The notes: a model not told the origin generated them from the letters alone. Positions 7,064-15,133 are shown, counted from the stretch's first letter. The stretch: DNA of 19,020 nt from SZUA-430 sp034440175 (GCA_034440175.1 JAWXBO010000195.1:1-19020), one strand, 5' to 3'. Translations and numbers: made by a program.

Positions 7064-8272
7064 GTGACGACGCCGCTGCCAACTTCTCCCACAACGCTGA
7101 TCTATAGTGCACGAGCGTTGAGGGACTTCGGCGACGGCTTCATTGTCCTGCTCTTGCCCGTCTACCTCTCAAGCCTCGGTTTCGACGCCTTTCAGATCGG
7201 CATCGTCGCAACGCTTGCCCTGTTGGGCTCAGCGCTGACGACCCTCGCGATTGGCATGATCGGCACAACTTACAGCACCCGCACCTTGCTCATCGCCTCA
7301 TCCGCATTGATGACTTTAACCGGCCTTGCCTTCATTGCGTCAACGATTACGCCCCTCATCTTCGTCATCGCTTTCATCGGCACGATCAACCCGTCCTCGG
7401 GCAGCGTCAGTATCTTCGTGCCCCTCGAACACTCGGCCCTCAGCCACAGCGTCACTGACGCCAATCGAACCAGATCCTTCGCCCGCTACAGCGTCGTCGG
7501 CGCCCTCGCTGCAGCGCTCGGCTCTCTCGCCGCCGCCAGTCCGGAATACATAGCGCTGACAGGCATCACCCCACAAACCTCGTTGCAATTGATGTTTGCG
7601 TTCTACGCCGCCCTGGGCCTCACCGCAGGCGCGATCTATGCCCGCATGCCCCGGCAAGCCGGCCAAACGCAAGTTCCACCCAAACCACTCGGCCCATCAC
7701 GCAGCATCGTCATCAAACTCGCCGCACTCTTCAGCATCGATGCTTTCGCCGGCGGCTTCGTCGTCCAGTCTCTCATGGCCTTGTGGCTCTTCGACAAATT
7801 CGAACTCAGCCTGACAACCGCCGGAATGTTCTTCTTCGTCTCCAGCCTGTTGGCGGCGGTGTCGATGCCCATCGCCAGCTGGCTCGCAACCCGCATCGGC
7901 CTCGTCAACACAATGGTCTGGACCCACATTCCTTCAAGCGTGTGTCTAATTGCTGCAGCCATCGCCCCCACACTCGAACTTGCCCTCACGCTTCTGCTCA
8001 TCCGCGCCGCGCTCTCGCAAATGGATGTGCCCACGCGCTCGTCTTACGTCATGGCCGTCGTCACCCCCGAAGAACGCACCGCCGCCGCCAGCGTCACCTC
8101 CGTCCCGCGCAGCCTCGCCGCCGCCGCAAGCCCCGCCATAGCAGGCGCCCTCTTCGCCACCGGTTACACCGCCCTGCCCTTCATCATCTGCGGTGTCCTG
8201 AAGATAGCCTACGACATCGCCCTCCTCTGGACCTTCCGCCATGTGAAACCGCCGGAAGAACGGCGCGCCTAG
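7064..8272 (+). CDS. major facilitator superfamily transporter
   Basis: The 402-residue protein has about 12 hydrophobic segments in two halves, with a central loop near residues 190-210 (PRQAGQTQVPPKPLGPSRS). The first loop carries a DFGDGF segment and the loop after helix 2 is short, typical of drug or metabolite MFS carriers. Substrate and direction cannot be assigned. The start is a GTG, 53 bases after the pentapeptide gene stop, and no good ribosome site is visible. Transcription with the pentapeptide gene is possible. The stop codon TAG overlaps the stop of the convergent helicase gene within a single CTAG. Confidence 0.85.
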   Translation: MTTPLPTSPTTLIYSARALRDFGDGFIVLLLPVYLSSLGFDAFQIGIVATLALLGSALTTLAIGMIGTTYSTRTLLIASSALMTLTGLAFIASTITPLIFVIAFIGTINPSSGSVSIFVPLEHSALSHSVTDANRTRSFARYSVVGALAAALGSLAAASPEYIALTGITPQTSLQLMFAFYAALGLTAGAIYARMPRQAGQTQVPPKPLGPSRSIVIKLAALFSIDAFAGGFVVQSLMALWLFDKFELSLTTAGMFFFVSSLLAAVSMPIASWLATRIGLVNTMVWTHIPSSVCLIAAAIAPTLELALTLLLIRAALSQMDVPTRSSYVMAVVTPEERTAAASVTSVPRSLAAAASPAIAGALFATGYTALPFIICGVLKIAYDIALLWTFRHVKPPEERRA

Positions 8273-10806
8273 CCACCCATCGCCTCCCTTATCAACGCCT
8301 CGCTCGCCTCCGCCAGCAGCGCCTCGTTGGCCTCCATGCCCACCGGCACTCGGCCGATGTCGAGGAGTACAGGCACCGCGAGTGGCGAGGCGCGGTCAAG
8401 TTTCTTGGTAACGATGCGCCCCTTGATCCGCTTGAGCAACGCGCCAAGCCGGGCGATATCGAGTGCCCCCGTCGCCGCATCGTCATAGGCCGCGCGCAAC
8501 AAAATGTGATCGGGCTCGTGGCTGCGCAGCACGTCGTAGATCAAGTCCGAGGAAAACGTCACCTGCCGCCCCGTCTTCTCCTCTCGCGGATTGCGCCGCT
8601 CGATCAGCCCCGCGATCACAGCACATTGCCGGAAGCTGCGCTTGAGCAACGCCGACTCCGCCAGCCACGCATCCAGATCGTCACCCATCATGTCTTCGTC
8701 GAACAGCCGGTTCATATCGAGCGTGTGCATCGGCCCCAGCGCCCAGATCGCCAGCGAATAGTCACTGGCGACAAACCCCAGCGGCTTCATGCCCATCCGC
8801 TCCAGCCGCCGCGTCAACAACATGCCCAGCGACTGATGGCACAACCGCCCGTCGAACGGATAGCAGACGAGGAAATTGCGGGGCCCGCGCGGAAACGTCT
8901 CGACCAGCATCTGGTTCGCCTTCGGCAGCAATGATTTCAGTCGCTGCATCCCCAACCACTCTTTCACCTGATCCGGCAAAAGCGTCCAGCGCTTCGGGTC
9001 AGCGATCATCTCGCGCACGCGCTCGGCCAAGAACGTCGACAGCGGGAACTTGCCGCCCTCGAATGATGGAATTTTCGGATTGCCCGGCCCACCCGGCGTC
9101 ACAATCGCCTCGGTCTCGACAATGCCTTGAAAACGTAACACCTGACCCGCGAACAAGAACGTGTCGCCCGGCGTCAACTGCTGCAAAAACCATTCTTCGA
9201 TCTGTCCCAGGATGCGCCCCGCATAGGTAACGCGCGGTCCGCGATAATTTCGTACCACGCGCACCTTCAACATCGGGGCCTCGACAATGGTGCCGCAGTT
9301 CAGGCGATAACGTTGCGCGACTTGCGGGCTCGCCACCCGCCACAGCCCCTCGACTGTCTTGCGCAATTTCGCGTAGCGCTCATAGACGCGCAGTGCGTAA
9401 CCGCCGGTCGCTACATAGTCGACGACGCGGTCGAAATCCGCGCGCGTGAGGTTCGCGTAAGGCGCCGCCGAAACAACCTCCGAAAAAAGCGCATTGGCAT
9501 CGAACGGCGCCGCCACCGCCATGCCCAGCACATGCTGCGCCAAGACGTCGAGCGCGCCCAAGCGTGGCGCCTCACCGTCGAGCTCGCCGTGCATCAGCGC
9601 CTCGCGCGCCGCCTCGCACTCCAGAACTTCGAATCGGTTCGCAGGCACCAGCACTGCGCGACTGGGCTCGTTCATCCGGTGGTTCGAACGCCCGATGCGT
9701 TGCGCAATGCGGGAAGCACCTTTCGGCGCACCGACATTGATGACCAGATCGACCGCACCCCAATCAATCCCCAGATCCAGCGTTGACGTACATACGACGC
9801 CACGCAAGGCACCTTTCGTCATCGCTGCTTCGACCTTGCGCCGTTGCTCGGGTGCCAGTGAGCCGTGATGCAATGCAATCGGCAAATTCTCACCGTTGAT
9901 CGCCCAAAGTTCCTGAAACAAAAGCTCCGCCTGCATGCGCGTGTTGACGAAAACCAGCGCCGTCTTCGCCGTTTTTATCGCAGCCAAAATGTCTCCAAAC
10001 GCATGGCGCGCCAAGTGTCCCGACCACGGCACATGCGCCTCCGACGCCAGGATCGACAGATCAGGCAGGGCACCGGGCGCCCCACGCACGACCCGCGCCT
10101 GCGATGACAGATAGCGCGCCAACACCTCCGGCTCCTTCACCGTCGCCGACAATCCGACACGCCGGTGCCCCGGCGCTAGCACCGACAGCCGCGCCAAATC
10201 GAGCGCCAGCAAATCCCCGCGCTTCGAGGCCGCAAGCGCATGCAACTCGTCAAGCACCACGCAGCGCAAATCGCCGAACAATTTTGGCGCCTCGGCCGAC
10301 GCCAGCAGCAACGCAATCTGCTCCGGCGTCGTCAGCAAGATATCCGGCGGCGAATGCTTCTGCCGCAGCCGCCGGTGCGCCGAGGTGTCGCCCGTTCGCG
10401 TCTCCATCCGGATCTTGAGGCCCATCTCACGAACCGGCATCTCGAGATTGCGCGCAATATCTACGGCCAGCGCCTTCAGCGGCGAGATATAGAGCGTATG
10501 AATCCCGCGAGGGCGGTTCGCGGCACGCGCCTTGAGGCGAGCAACGATAGGATTCTCACTTCCCCCCTCCACCGCTACGCGGTCCCCCTCCCCCGCAAGC
10601 GGGGGAGGGGCCGAGCGAAGCGAGGCGGAGGGGGGAAGTGAAAGCTCAATCAAGCTCGGCAAAAACCCCGCCAGCGTTTTGCCGCCACCCGTCGGCGCCG
10701 TCAGCAGCACGCTCTCCCCCGCCCTCGCCGCCGCAATGAGTTCCAGCTGAAACGGCCGCGGGCTCCACCCTCGCTCGGCAAACCACGCCGAAAAGGCAGG
10801 CGGCAA
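8269..10806 (-). CDS. Lhr-Core (ligase-associated) DEXH-box DNA helicase
   Basis: The 845-residue protein matches the ligase-associated Lhr-Core helicases. It has Walker A APTGGGKT (37-44), DELH (186-189), SAT (220-222) and motif VI QRIGRSNHR, followed by the winged-helix and Lhr C-terminal regions. These enzymes are ATP-driven 3'-to-5' translocating helicases that unwind duplexes with a 3' tail during DNA repair. The TTG at 10806 is chosen because a full AGGAGGT (10820-10814) lies 7 bases upstream and homologues begin at the same LPPxF; an ATG at 10851 has no ribosome site. Residues 56-84 are encoded by a palindromic repeat element inserted in frame between motif I and the conserved HTLYISPLKALA. 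The stop overlaps the MFS stop. The exonuclease and ligase homologue lie on the other strand. Confidence 0.92.
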   Translation of the reverse strand: MPPAFSAWFAERGWSPRPFQLELIAAARAGESVLLTAPTGGGKTLAGFLPSLIELSLPPSASLRSAPPPLAGEGDRVAVEGGSENPIVARLKARAANRPRGIHTLYISPLKALAVDIARNLEMPVREMGLKIRMETRTGDTSAHRRLRQKHSPPDILLTTPEQIALLLASAEAPKLFGDLRCVVLDELHALAASKRGDLLALDLARLSVLAPGHRRVGLSATVKEPEVLARYLSSQARVVRGAPGALPDLSILASEAHVPWSGHLARHAFGDILAAIKTAKTALVFVNTRMQAELLFQELWAINGENLPIALHHGSLAPEQRRKVEAAMTKGALRGVVCTSTLDLGIDWGAVDLVINVGAPKGASRIAQRIGRSNHRMNEPSRAVLVPANRFEVLECEAAREALMHGELDGEAPRLGALDVLAQHVLGMAVAAPFDANALFSEVVSAAPYANLTRADFDRVVDYVATGGYALRVYERYAKLRKTVEGLWRVASPQVAQRYRLNCGTIVEAPMLKVRVVRNYRGPRVTYAGRILGQIEEWFLQQLTPGDTFLFAGQVLRFQGIVETEAIVTPGGPGNPKIPSFEGGKFPLSTFLAERVREMIADPKRWTLLPDQVKEWLGMQRLKSLLPKANQMLVETFPRGPRNFLVCYPFDGRLCHQSLGMLLTRRLERMGMKPLGFVASDYSLAIWALGPMHTLDMNRLFDEDMMGDDLDAWLAESALLKRSFRQCAVIAGLIERRNPREEKTGRQVTFSSDLIYDVLRSHEPDHILLRAAYDDAATGALDIARLGALLKRIKGRIVTKKLDRASPLAVPVLLDIGRVPVGMEANEALLAEASEALIREAMGG
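10556..10641. repeat. palindromic repeat element inserted in the helicase coding sequence
   Basis: The outer arms are a perfect 15-base inverted repeat (10556-10570 with 10627-10641). Inside is a perfect 12-bp hairpin (10585-10596 with 10599-10610) with a two-base AA loop, rich in C then G. The element occupies a protein position that is normally a short loop. Its form resembles palindromic elements scattered between genes in alphaproteobacteria and, inside genes, the Rickettsia palindromic elements. The peptide it adds (SLPPSASLRSAPPPLAGEG and following) is low in complexity. Confidence 0.85.
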
Positions 10807-10881
10807 TTTCTCCACCTCCTCGATCCCGCTTTTGGCTGTTCTCAAAATCATCTGCACATTTATCTGTCGCCGCACGCGCGC

Positions 10882-10898
10882 GGATAGGTACACTATCC
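10882..10898. promoter_or_regulatory. inverted repeat in the ridA / helicase divergent gap
   Basis: GGATAG (10882-10887) and CTATCC (10893-10898) form a perfect 6-bp inverted repeat with a 5-base spacer. It lies about 20 bases before the ridA ATG and 76 bases before the helicase start, so a bound protein could affect both genes. No LexA-like or other known box was recognised. Confidence 0.3.
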
Positions 10899-10918
10899 TG
10901 CCAATAAGGAAGAACCTG

Positions 10919-11308
10919 ATGCTCCAGTTCATTACCTCGCCCGCCGCCAAGACAACAAATCTCCCGTTCAGCCAGGCGGTCCGTGTTGGGGATATACTCC
11001 ATCTCTCCGGCGCACTGGGAAACGTACCCGGCAAGCTCGAACTCGTCCCTGGCGGCATGGAGGCCGAGGCGCGCCAGACAATGGAAAATATCCGCACGGT
11101 CTTGAACGACAACGGCCTGACCTTCGACAACGTCTTCAAATGCACAATCATGATGGCCGACATGAAGCAATGGGCCGTCTTCAACAAAGTCTACGTCACC
11201 TATTTCAAGCCCGATCGCTTGCCCGCACGTTCCGCCTTCGGTGCCAATGGCCTTGCACTCGGCGCCCAGGTCGAAGTTGAGTGCATGGCCTATATGGGCA
11301 AGAGCTAG
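10919..11308 (+). CDS. ridA: RidA/YjgF family enamine/imine deaminase
   Basis: The 129-residue protein has the family landmarks: PFSQAV near residue 21, VGDILHLSGALG, and a C-terminal PARSAFGANG...VEVECMAYM. The Arg in this last stretch corresponds to the Arg that holds the carboxylate of 2-iminoacid substrates, and the Glu in VEVE to the conserved acidic residue. RidA proteins hydrolyse reactive enamine/imine intermediates, such as 2-aminoacrylate from PLP enzymes, and act as trimers in the cytosol. The start has AAGGA 8 bases upstream. It is the first gene of a likely three-gene unit (14 bases to the exonuclease gene) and diverges from the helicase. Its place inside a DNA-repair cassette is unusual; it may be a passenger. 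Confidence 0.88.
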   Translation: MLQFITSPAAKTTNLPFSQAVRVGDILHLSGALGNVPGKLELVPGGMEAEARQTMENIRTVLNDNGLTFDNVFKCTIMMADMKQWAVFNKVYVTYFKPDRLPARSAFGANGLALGAQVEVECMAYMGKS

Positions 11309-11322
11309 ACCCGGCATCACCT

Positions 11323-12333
11323 ATGCGCGCGGCGGATATACTCACCCTCACCAAATCTGGGCTCTATTGCGCGGCGGGGGATTTCTACGTCGATCCAATT
11401 CGAAAGGTTCCACGCGCCGTTATTACGCACGGCCATTCCGACCATGCACGGGCGGGCCACGGCGCCGTATTGGCGACCGCACCCACACTCGATGTTATGG
11501 AAGTGCGCTACGGCCCGAAATTCGCCGCCTCCAGACAGGCCGCGCGCTTCGACGAAACAATCACCCTGGGCGAAGCCCGCGTCACGCTGAAACCCGCAGG
11601 TCATGTATTGGGTTCAGCGCAAGTTTTGATCGAAGTCCAGGGCGCACGCCTAGTCGTCTCAGGTGACTACAAACGCGCTCGCGATCCAACGTGTCCCGCA
11701 TTTGAACCGGTCCAATGCGAAGTCTTCATCACCGAGGCGACATTCGGCCTGCCGGTATTCCAGCACCCGCCGGTAAAAGACGAAGTCGCAAAACTGCTTC
11801 ATTCCCTCAAGCTTTGCCCGGAACGTGCACACTTCGTCGGCGCGTACTCATTGGGCAAAGCCCAGCGCCTGATCGCCGAATTGCGCGAGGCAGGCTTTGA
11901 TAGTGAAATTTTCGTCGATGCGGCAACAGCCAAACTTTGCAACGTCTACGAAGCACACGCCGTGCGGCTCGGGCGCTTGTCACTACTTGAAGAAAAACTG
12001 CCATCGGACTTGAGCGGCAAAATTACTATCGCGCCACCTTCGGCCCGACGCCTGTTCGCAGACGCTGAATACGAACCGGTCACAAGCTTTGCCAGCGGCT
12101 GGATGCGAACCCGAAAGCGCGCGCAGCAGGGCGGGGGCGAACTGCCTCTGATCATCTCCGACCACGCCGACTGGAACGAACTGACACAGACGGTTCTTGA
12201 AGTGTCCCCAGGCGAACTCTGGATCACCCACGGCGAAGAAGCAGCCCTCATCCATTGGGCCAATTTGAACGGCATTGCCGCCCGCCCGCTTGCCATCAAA
12301 GGTTACGGGCAAGATGACGTGCCCCCCGTATGA
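11323..12333 (+). CDS. ligase-associated MBL-fold DNA exonuclease (Exo)
   Basis: The 336-residue protein is a metallo-beta-lactamase/beta-CASP-type nuclease of the ligase-associated repair family. Metal-binding residues are present in THGHSDHA (H36, H38, D40, H41), PAGHVLGSAQ (H94), SGDYKR (D115), and the later SDHADW and THGEE segments. Homologues share the opening LYCxxGDFYxDP and the segment FVGAYSLGKAQRLI, and have about this length. The family is an SNM1-like nuclease acting with Lhr-Core and a DNA ligase. The ATG matches the family start, although no clear ribosome site is seen, so it may depend on coupling with ridA. Its stop overlaps the ligase-homologue start as ATGA. Confidence 0.92.
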   Translation: MRAADILTLTKSGLYCAAGDFYVDPIRKVPRAVITHGHSDHARAGHGAVLATAPTLDVMEVRYGPKFAASRQAARFDETITLGEARVTLKPAGHVLGSAQVLIEVQGARLVVSGDYKRARDPTCPAFEPVQCEVFITEATFGLPVFQHPPVKDEVAKLLHSLKLCPERAHFVGAYSLGKAQRLIAELREAGFDSEIFVDAATAKLCNVYEAHAVRLGRLSLLEEKLPSDLSGKITIAPPSARRLFADAEYEPVTSFASGWMRTRKRAQQGGGELPLIISDHADWNELTQTVLEVSPGELWITHGEEAALIHWANLNGIAARPLAIKGYGQDDVPPV

Positions 12334-13226
12334 ACCGCTTCGCTGAACTCATGGATCGCCTGGCATCAGCGAATGATCCCGAATTGAAACAGCGCCTGCG
12401 CGCCGACTACACCTCTGGCGTCTCTGAAGCCGAGAGTAAAATCGCGCAAGGCATTCTGAACCGGACGCTCAAAATTCGCCGGCTGAAACTGCCGCTCGTC
12501 CGTGGCCTCGCCGAATCCAGACTCGACCCGGTTCTGTTCGCTCTGTCGCTCAAATACGTCGGCGATGCCGCTGAAACCATCGCGCTGCTTTGGCCAGCCC
12601 GCCATGGCGCCAACAGAGCGCCATCCCTTGCCGAAGTCTTGGACGGCTTGTCCACGCTTGGCCGGAGCGAACTCCCCAAACGTCTTGAGGCGTGGCTCGA
12701 CGCCTGCGACGCAAAGGGCCGCTGGGCCCTGATCAAACTTCTGACCGGGTTCATTCCGTCAGACGAGGCGCTCCCCACCAAAAATTCAGAGCAGCAAACC
12801 GGCACCCTGCTCCCAGCGCAAGAGCGTAGCCAACCTGGCCGCGTTGAAGCCCTGCTCATGTATGTCGAGCACGGCAGGTCCCGGTCATCAGACCTCATCT
12901 GTACCTTCGGCGTGTGGGACAAAGGGCAACCCACCCCGCTTGCCAAAGTATCCGCTGGCCAGTGGCGTGAACAGATTTCAGCATTTGCCAGTGCGCACCC
13001 GGGAAGACGATTTGGTCCGGTCACCGAAGTAACCTGCACGCCAGACATCGCACTGATGCTCGAGGTCGAATACGAAAGCCTTCAACCCTCACCTCGGCGC
13101 AAGTCAGGCGTATCGCTGATCCGGCCAAAACTCTCGCGCCTCCTGCCGGACAGACCTGCGTCCTCAGCAGCGACATTACCGGACCTGCTTCTGCGGTTGC
13201 CCGCGCATCAGCGTCGTGCAAAGTAA
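12330..13226 (+). CDS. core-less ATP-dependent DNA ligase homologue (adenylation domain missing)
   Basis: The 298-residue protein matches the two ends of the ligase found in Lhr-Core cassettes but lacks the middle. Residues 1-140 are the N-terminal DNA-binding domain (opening MNRFAELMDRLA; VDPVLFALS-like at 65-73; ALLWPARHGANRAPSLAEV at 85-103; GRWALIKLLTG). Residues 172-290 are the OB domain (EALLMYVEHGRSRSS, TFGVWDKG, RRFGPVTEV, RRKSGV). A 30-residue polar linker (141-170) replaces about 230 residues, so the KxDG adenylation motif and nucleotidyltransferase motifs III to V are absent. The motif VI region reads LLPDRP where active ligases have WDKP-like sequence. The frame is intact and coupled to the exonuclease by ATGA. 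It cannot form ligase-adenylate; a DNA-binding adaptor role or ongoing decay are the alternatives. Confidence 0.85.
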   Translation: MNRFAELMDRLASANDPELKQRLRADYTSGVSEAESKIAQGILNRTLKIRRLKLPLVRGLAESRLDPVLFALSLKYVGDAAETIALLWPARHGANRAPSLAEVLDGLSTLGRSELPKRLEAWLDACDAKGRWALIKLLTGFIPSDEALPTKNSEQQTGTLLPAQERSQPGRVEALLMYVEHGRSRSSDLICTFGVWDKGQPTPLAKVSAGQWREQISAFASAHPGRRFGPVTEVTCTPDIALMLEVEYESLQPSPRRKSGVSLIRPKLSRLLPDRPASSAATLPDLLLRLPAHQRRAK

Positions 13227-13256
13227 GGTCAACTTCTCCCGCAAAGGACTTCGCCC

Positions 13257-14159
13257 ATGACCCTCTTTCGCTCCGATCTCTTCAAAGGCAAACGCTTCCT
13301 CATCACCGGCGGCGGCACGGGCCTAGGCCGCGAAATGGCGGACGAATATGCAAAGCTCGGAGCCGACGTTTACATCTGCGGCCGTCGCGGTTCCGTGGTC
13401 GAGGAAACTGCGAAGGAGCTGTCGAAGGCACACAACACCCGCGTCACCGGCCTTGAATGCGACATCCGCGTCGCCGATGCCGTCGAAGACATGATGACCC
13501 GCGTCTTCAACGAAGGTCCGCTCAACGGCCTCGTCAACAACGCAGCCGGCAATTTCATCAGCCGCACCAAAGATCTATCGCCGAACGGCTTCAACGCCAT
13601 CGCCAACATCGTCTTCCACGGCACATTCTACGTGACGCTCGCCGCCGGCAAACGCTGGATCGAACAAAAGCAAACGGCGAACGTGATTTCTATTCTGACG
13701 ACCTGGGTATGGAATGGCGGCCCGTTCACCGTTCCCTCCGCTATGTCGAAGGCAGGCCTCAACGTGATGACGAAATCGCTGGCCGTCGAATGGGCCGCTC
13801 ACGGCATCCGTCTCAACGCCATCGCACCCGGCCCCTTCCCCACCAAAGGCGCCTGGGAGCGCTTGAACCCCGGCTCCATGCGCTCAGGCACCATGGGCAG
13901 CGAGCAAGACGCCAGCGCCTCGAACAACCCGATGGGCCGCGTCGGCCAGATGCAGGAACTCAGAAACCTCGCGACGTTTCTGATGTCTGACGGCTGCGAC
14001 TACCTGACCGGCGAAACCATCGCCATCGACGGCGGCGCCTTCCTGGCCGGCGGCGGCAACTTCTCCCAACTCTCAAAGCTCGGCGACAGCGATTGGGAAG
14101 GCATACGCAATATGATCAAATCCGCAAACGACAAGGACCGCTCTAAGCGAACGGTCTAG
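13257..14159 (+). CDS. SDR family enzyme, 2,4-dienoyl-CoA reductase type
   Basis: The 300-residue protein has the Rossmann motif TGGGTGLG (17-24), NNAAGNF (94-100) and the active-site stretch VPSAMSKAG (159-167), in which Lys165 follows Ser161 without the usual YxxxK tyrosine. This pattern and PGPFPTKGAWERLNPG match the mitochondrial DECR1-type 2,4-dienoyl-CoA reductases, which use NADPH to reduce dienoyl-CoA esters during beta-oxidation of unsaturated fatty acids. An AAGGA lies about 8-9 bases upstream of the ATG. It starts 30 bases after the ligase homologue on the same strand, so read-through is possible, though its function fits the genes to its right. Its TAG stop overlaps the stop of the convergent gene within CTAG. 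Confidence 0.88.
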   Translation: MTLFRSDLFKGKRFLITGGGTGLGREMADEYAKLGADVYICGRRGSVVEETAKELSKAHNTRVTGLECDIRVADAVEDMMTRVFNEGPLNGLVNNAAGNFISRTKDLSPNGFNAIANIVFHGTFYVTLAAGKRWIEQKQTANVISILTTWVWNGGPFTVPSAMSKAGLNVMTKSLAVEWAAHGIRLNAIAPGPFPTKGAWERLNPGSMRSGTMGSEQDASASNNPMGRVGQMQELRNLATFLMSDGCDYLTGETIAIDGGAFLAGGGNFSQLSKLGDSDWEGIRNMIKSANDKDRSKRTV

Positions 14160-15133
14160 AACGTCACGACGGCTTTCCCGATCACGCGTCGTTCGCTGAG
14201 GGCGCGGAATGCGTCAACAGCCTGGGACAACGGCACGCTCAACCCCACATGCGGCTTGATCTTGCCCTCATGCGCCAGCCGATCTACCGCCGCAACATTC
14301 TCGCGGCCTTTCTCGGGGAACTGCCGCCCGTATTCACCGGCGCGCACCCCAACCACAGAAAACCCCTTGATCAACGGCATATTCACGCTGACAGATGGAA
14401 TCCGCCCACTCGTAAAGCCAATCACCAGCAGCCGCCCGTCAAACGCCATGCAGCGCACACTTTCGTCGAACACGTCGCCACCCACCGGATCGTATACAAC
14501 GTCGACACCGCGCCCATGCGTCAGTTGCTTGACCTCGTCACGAAATCCGCTTGCGCTGTTGATTACGTGATGCGCCCCGCGCAACGTAAGCACATCAAGC
14601 TTGGCTTGCGATCCGGCGGTCGCGATCACCGTCGCACCCATGCGCAATCCCAGATCAACCGCCGCCATCCCGACACCGCCAGCGGCACCATGCACAAGCA
14701 AAGTCTCACCCGCTTGCAACGACCCGCGGCGCACCAATGAAACATAGGCCGTCAACCACGCCGCCGGATAACTCGCAGCCTCCGCCCACGACATCGCTTG
14801 GGCTTTGGGCCGCAATGCCGCTGCCGGCACATTTACGCGCTCTGCCATCATCCCATAACGCGAGGCAACAACAACATGATCGCCAACAGCGAGCCCATGG
14901 ACGCCTGCACCCAGCGCTTCAATCTCGCCCGCCCCCTCCATGCCCGGCGTGAATGGCAGCTCCGGCTTAAGCTGATACTTGCCCTGCGTCATCAGCAAGT
15001 CCGGAAAATTCAACGCCGCTGCCCGCATACGAACACGGATTTCGCCGGGCCCGGGCGGCAACACATCGCGTTCGACTATCTGCACGCCCGAAAAATCGCC
15101 GGCAAGCGCCGTACATAAAAGCGCCCGGCTCAT
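14156..15133 (-). CDS. zinc-independent NADPH:quinone oxidoreductase family enzyme
   Basis: The 325-residue protein is a medium-chain dehydrogenase/reductase of the quinone reductase branch. It shows AALNFPDLLMTQGKYQ near 39-54, GMEGAGEI at 64-71, and the NADPH-binding HGAAGGVG (148-155). The cysteines that hold zinc in alcohol dehydrogenases are absent. Family members reduce quinones or alpha,beta-unsaturated carbonyl and acyl compounds with NADPH. The ATG overlaps the stop of the upstream esterase gene by four bases, so the two are translationally coupled and probably act on related substrates. The sequence does not show which. Confidence 0.9.
   Translation of the reverse strand: MSRALLCTALAGDFSGVQIVERDVLPPGPGEIRVRMRAAALNFPDLLMTQGKYQLKPELPFTPGMEGAGEIEALGAGVHGLAVGDHVVVASRYGMMAERVNVPAAALRPKAQAMSWAEAASYPAAWLTAYVSLVRRGSLQAGETLLVHGAAGGVGMAAVDLGLRMGATVIATAGSQAKLDVLTLRGAHHVINSASGFRDEVKQLTHGRGVDVVYDPVGGDVFDESVRCMAFDGRLLVIGFTSGRIPSVSVNMPLIKGFSVVGVRAGEYGRQFPEKGRENVAAVDRLAHEGKIKPHVGLSVPLSQAVDAFRALSERRVIGKAVVTF

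Noticed and set aside
10585..10610. Strong GC hairpin considered as a transcription terminator
   Set aside because: It is inside the helicase coding frame, has no T run and is the core of the larger palindromic element.
10852..11187. Possible extension of the Lhr-Core helicase upstream of its start
   Set aside because: It overlaps ridA on the opposite strand, lacks a ribosome site and has no similarity to helicase N termini.
12330..13226. Sequencing frameshift as the cause of the short ligase
   Set aside because: Both conserved ends are in one frame with no internal stop, and no adenylation-domain sequence appears in the other frames of the junction.
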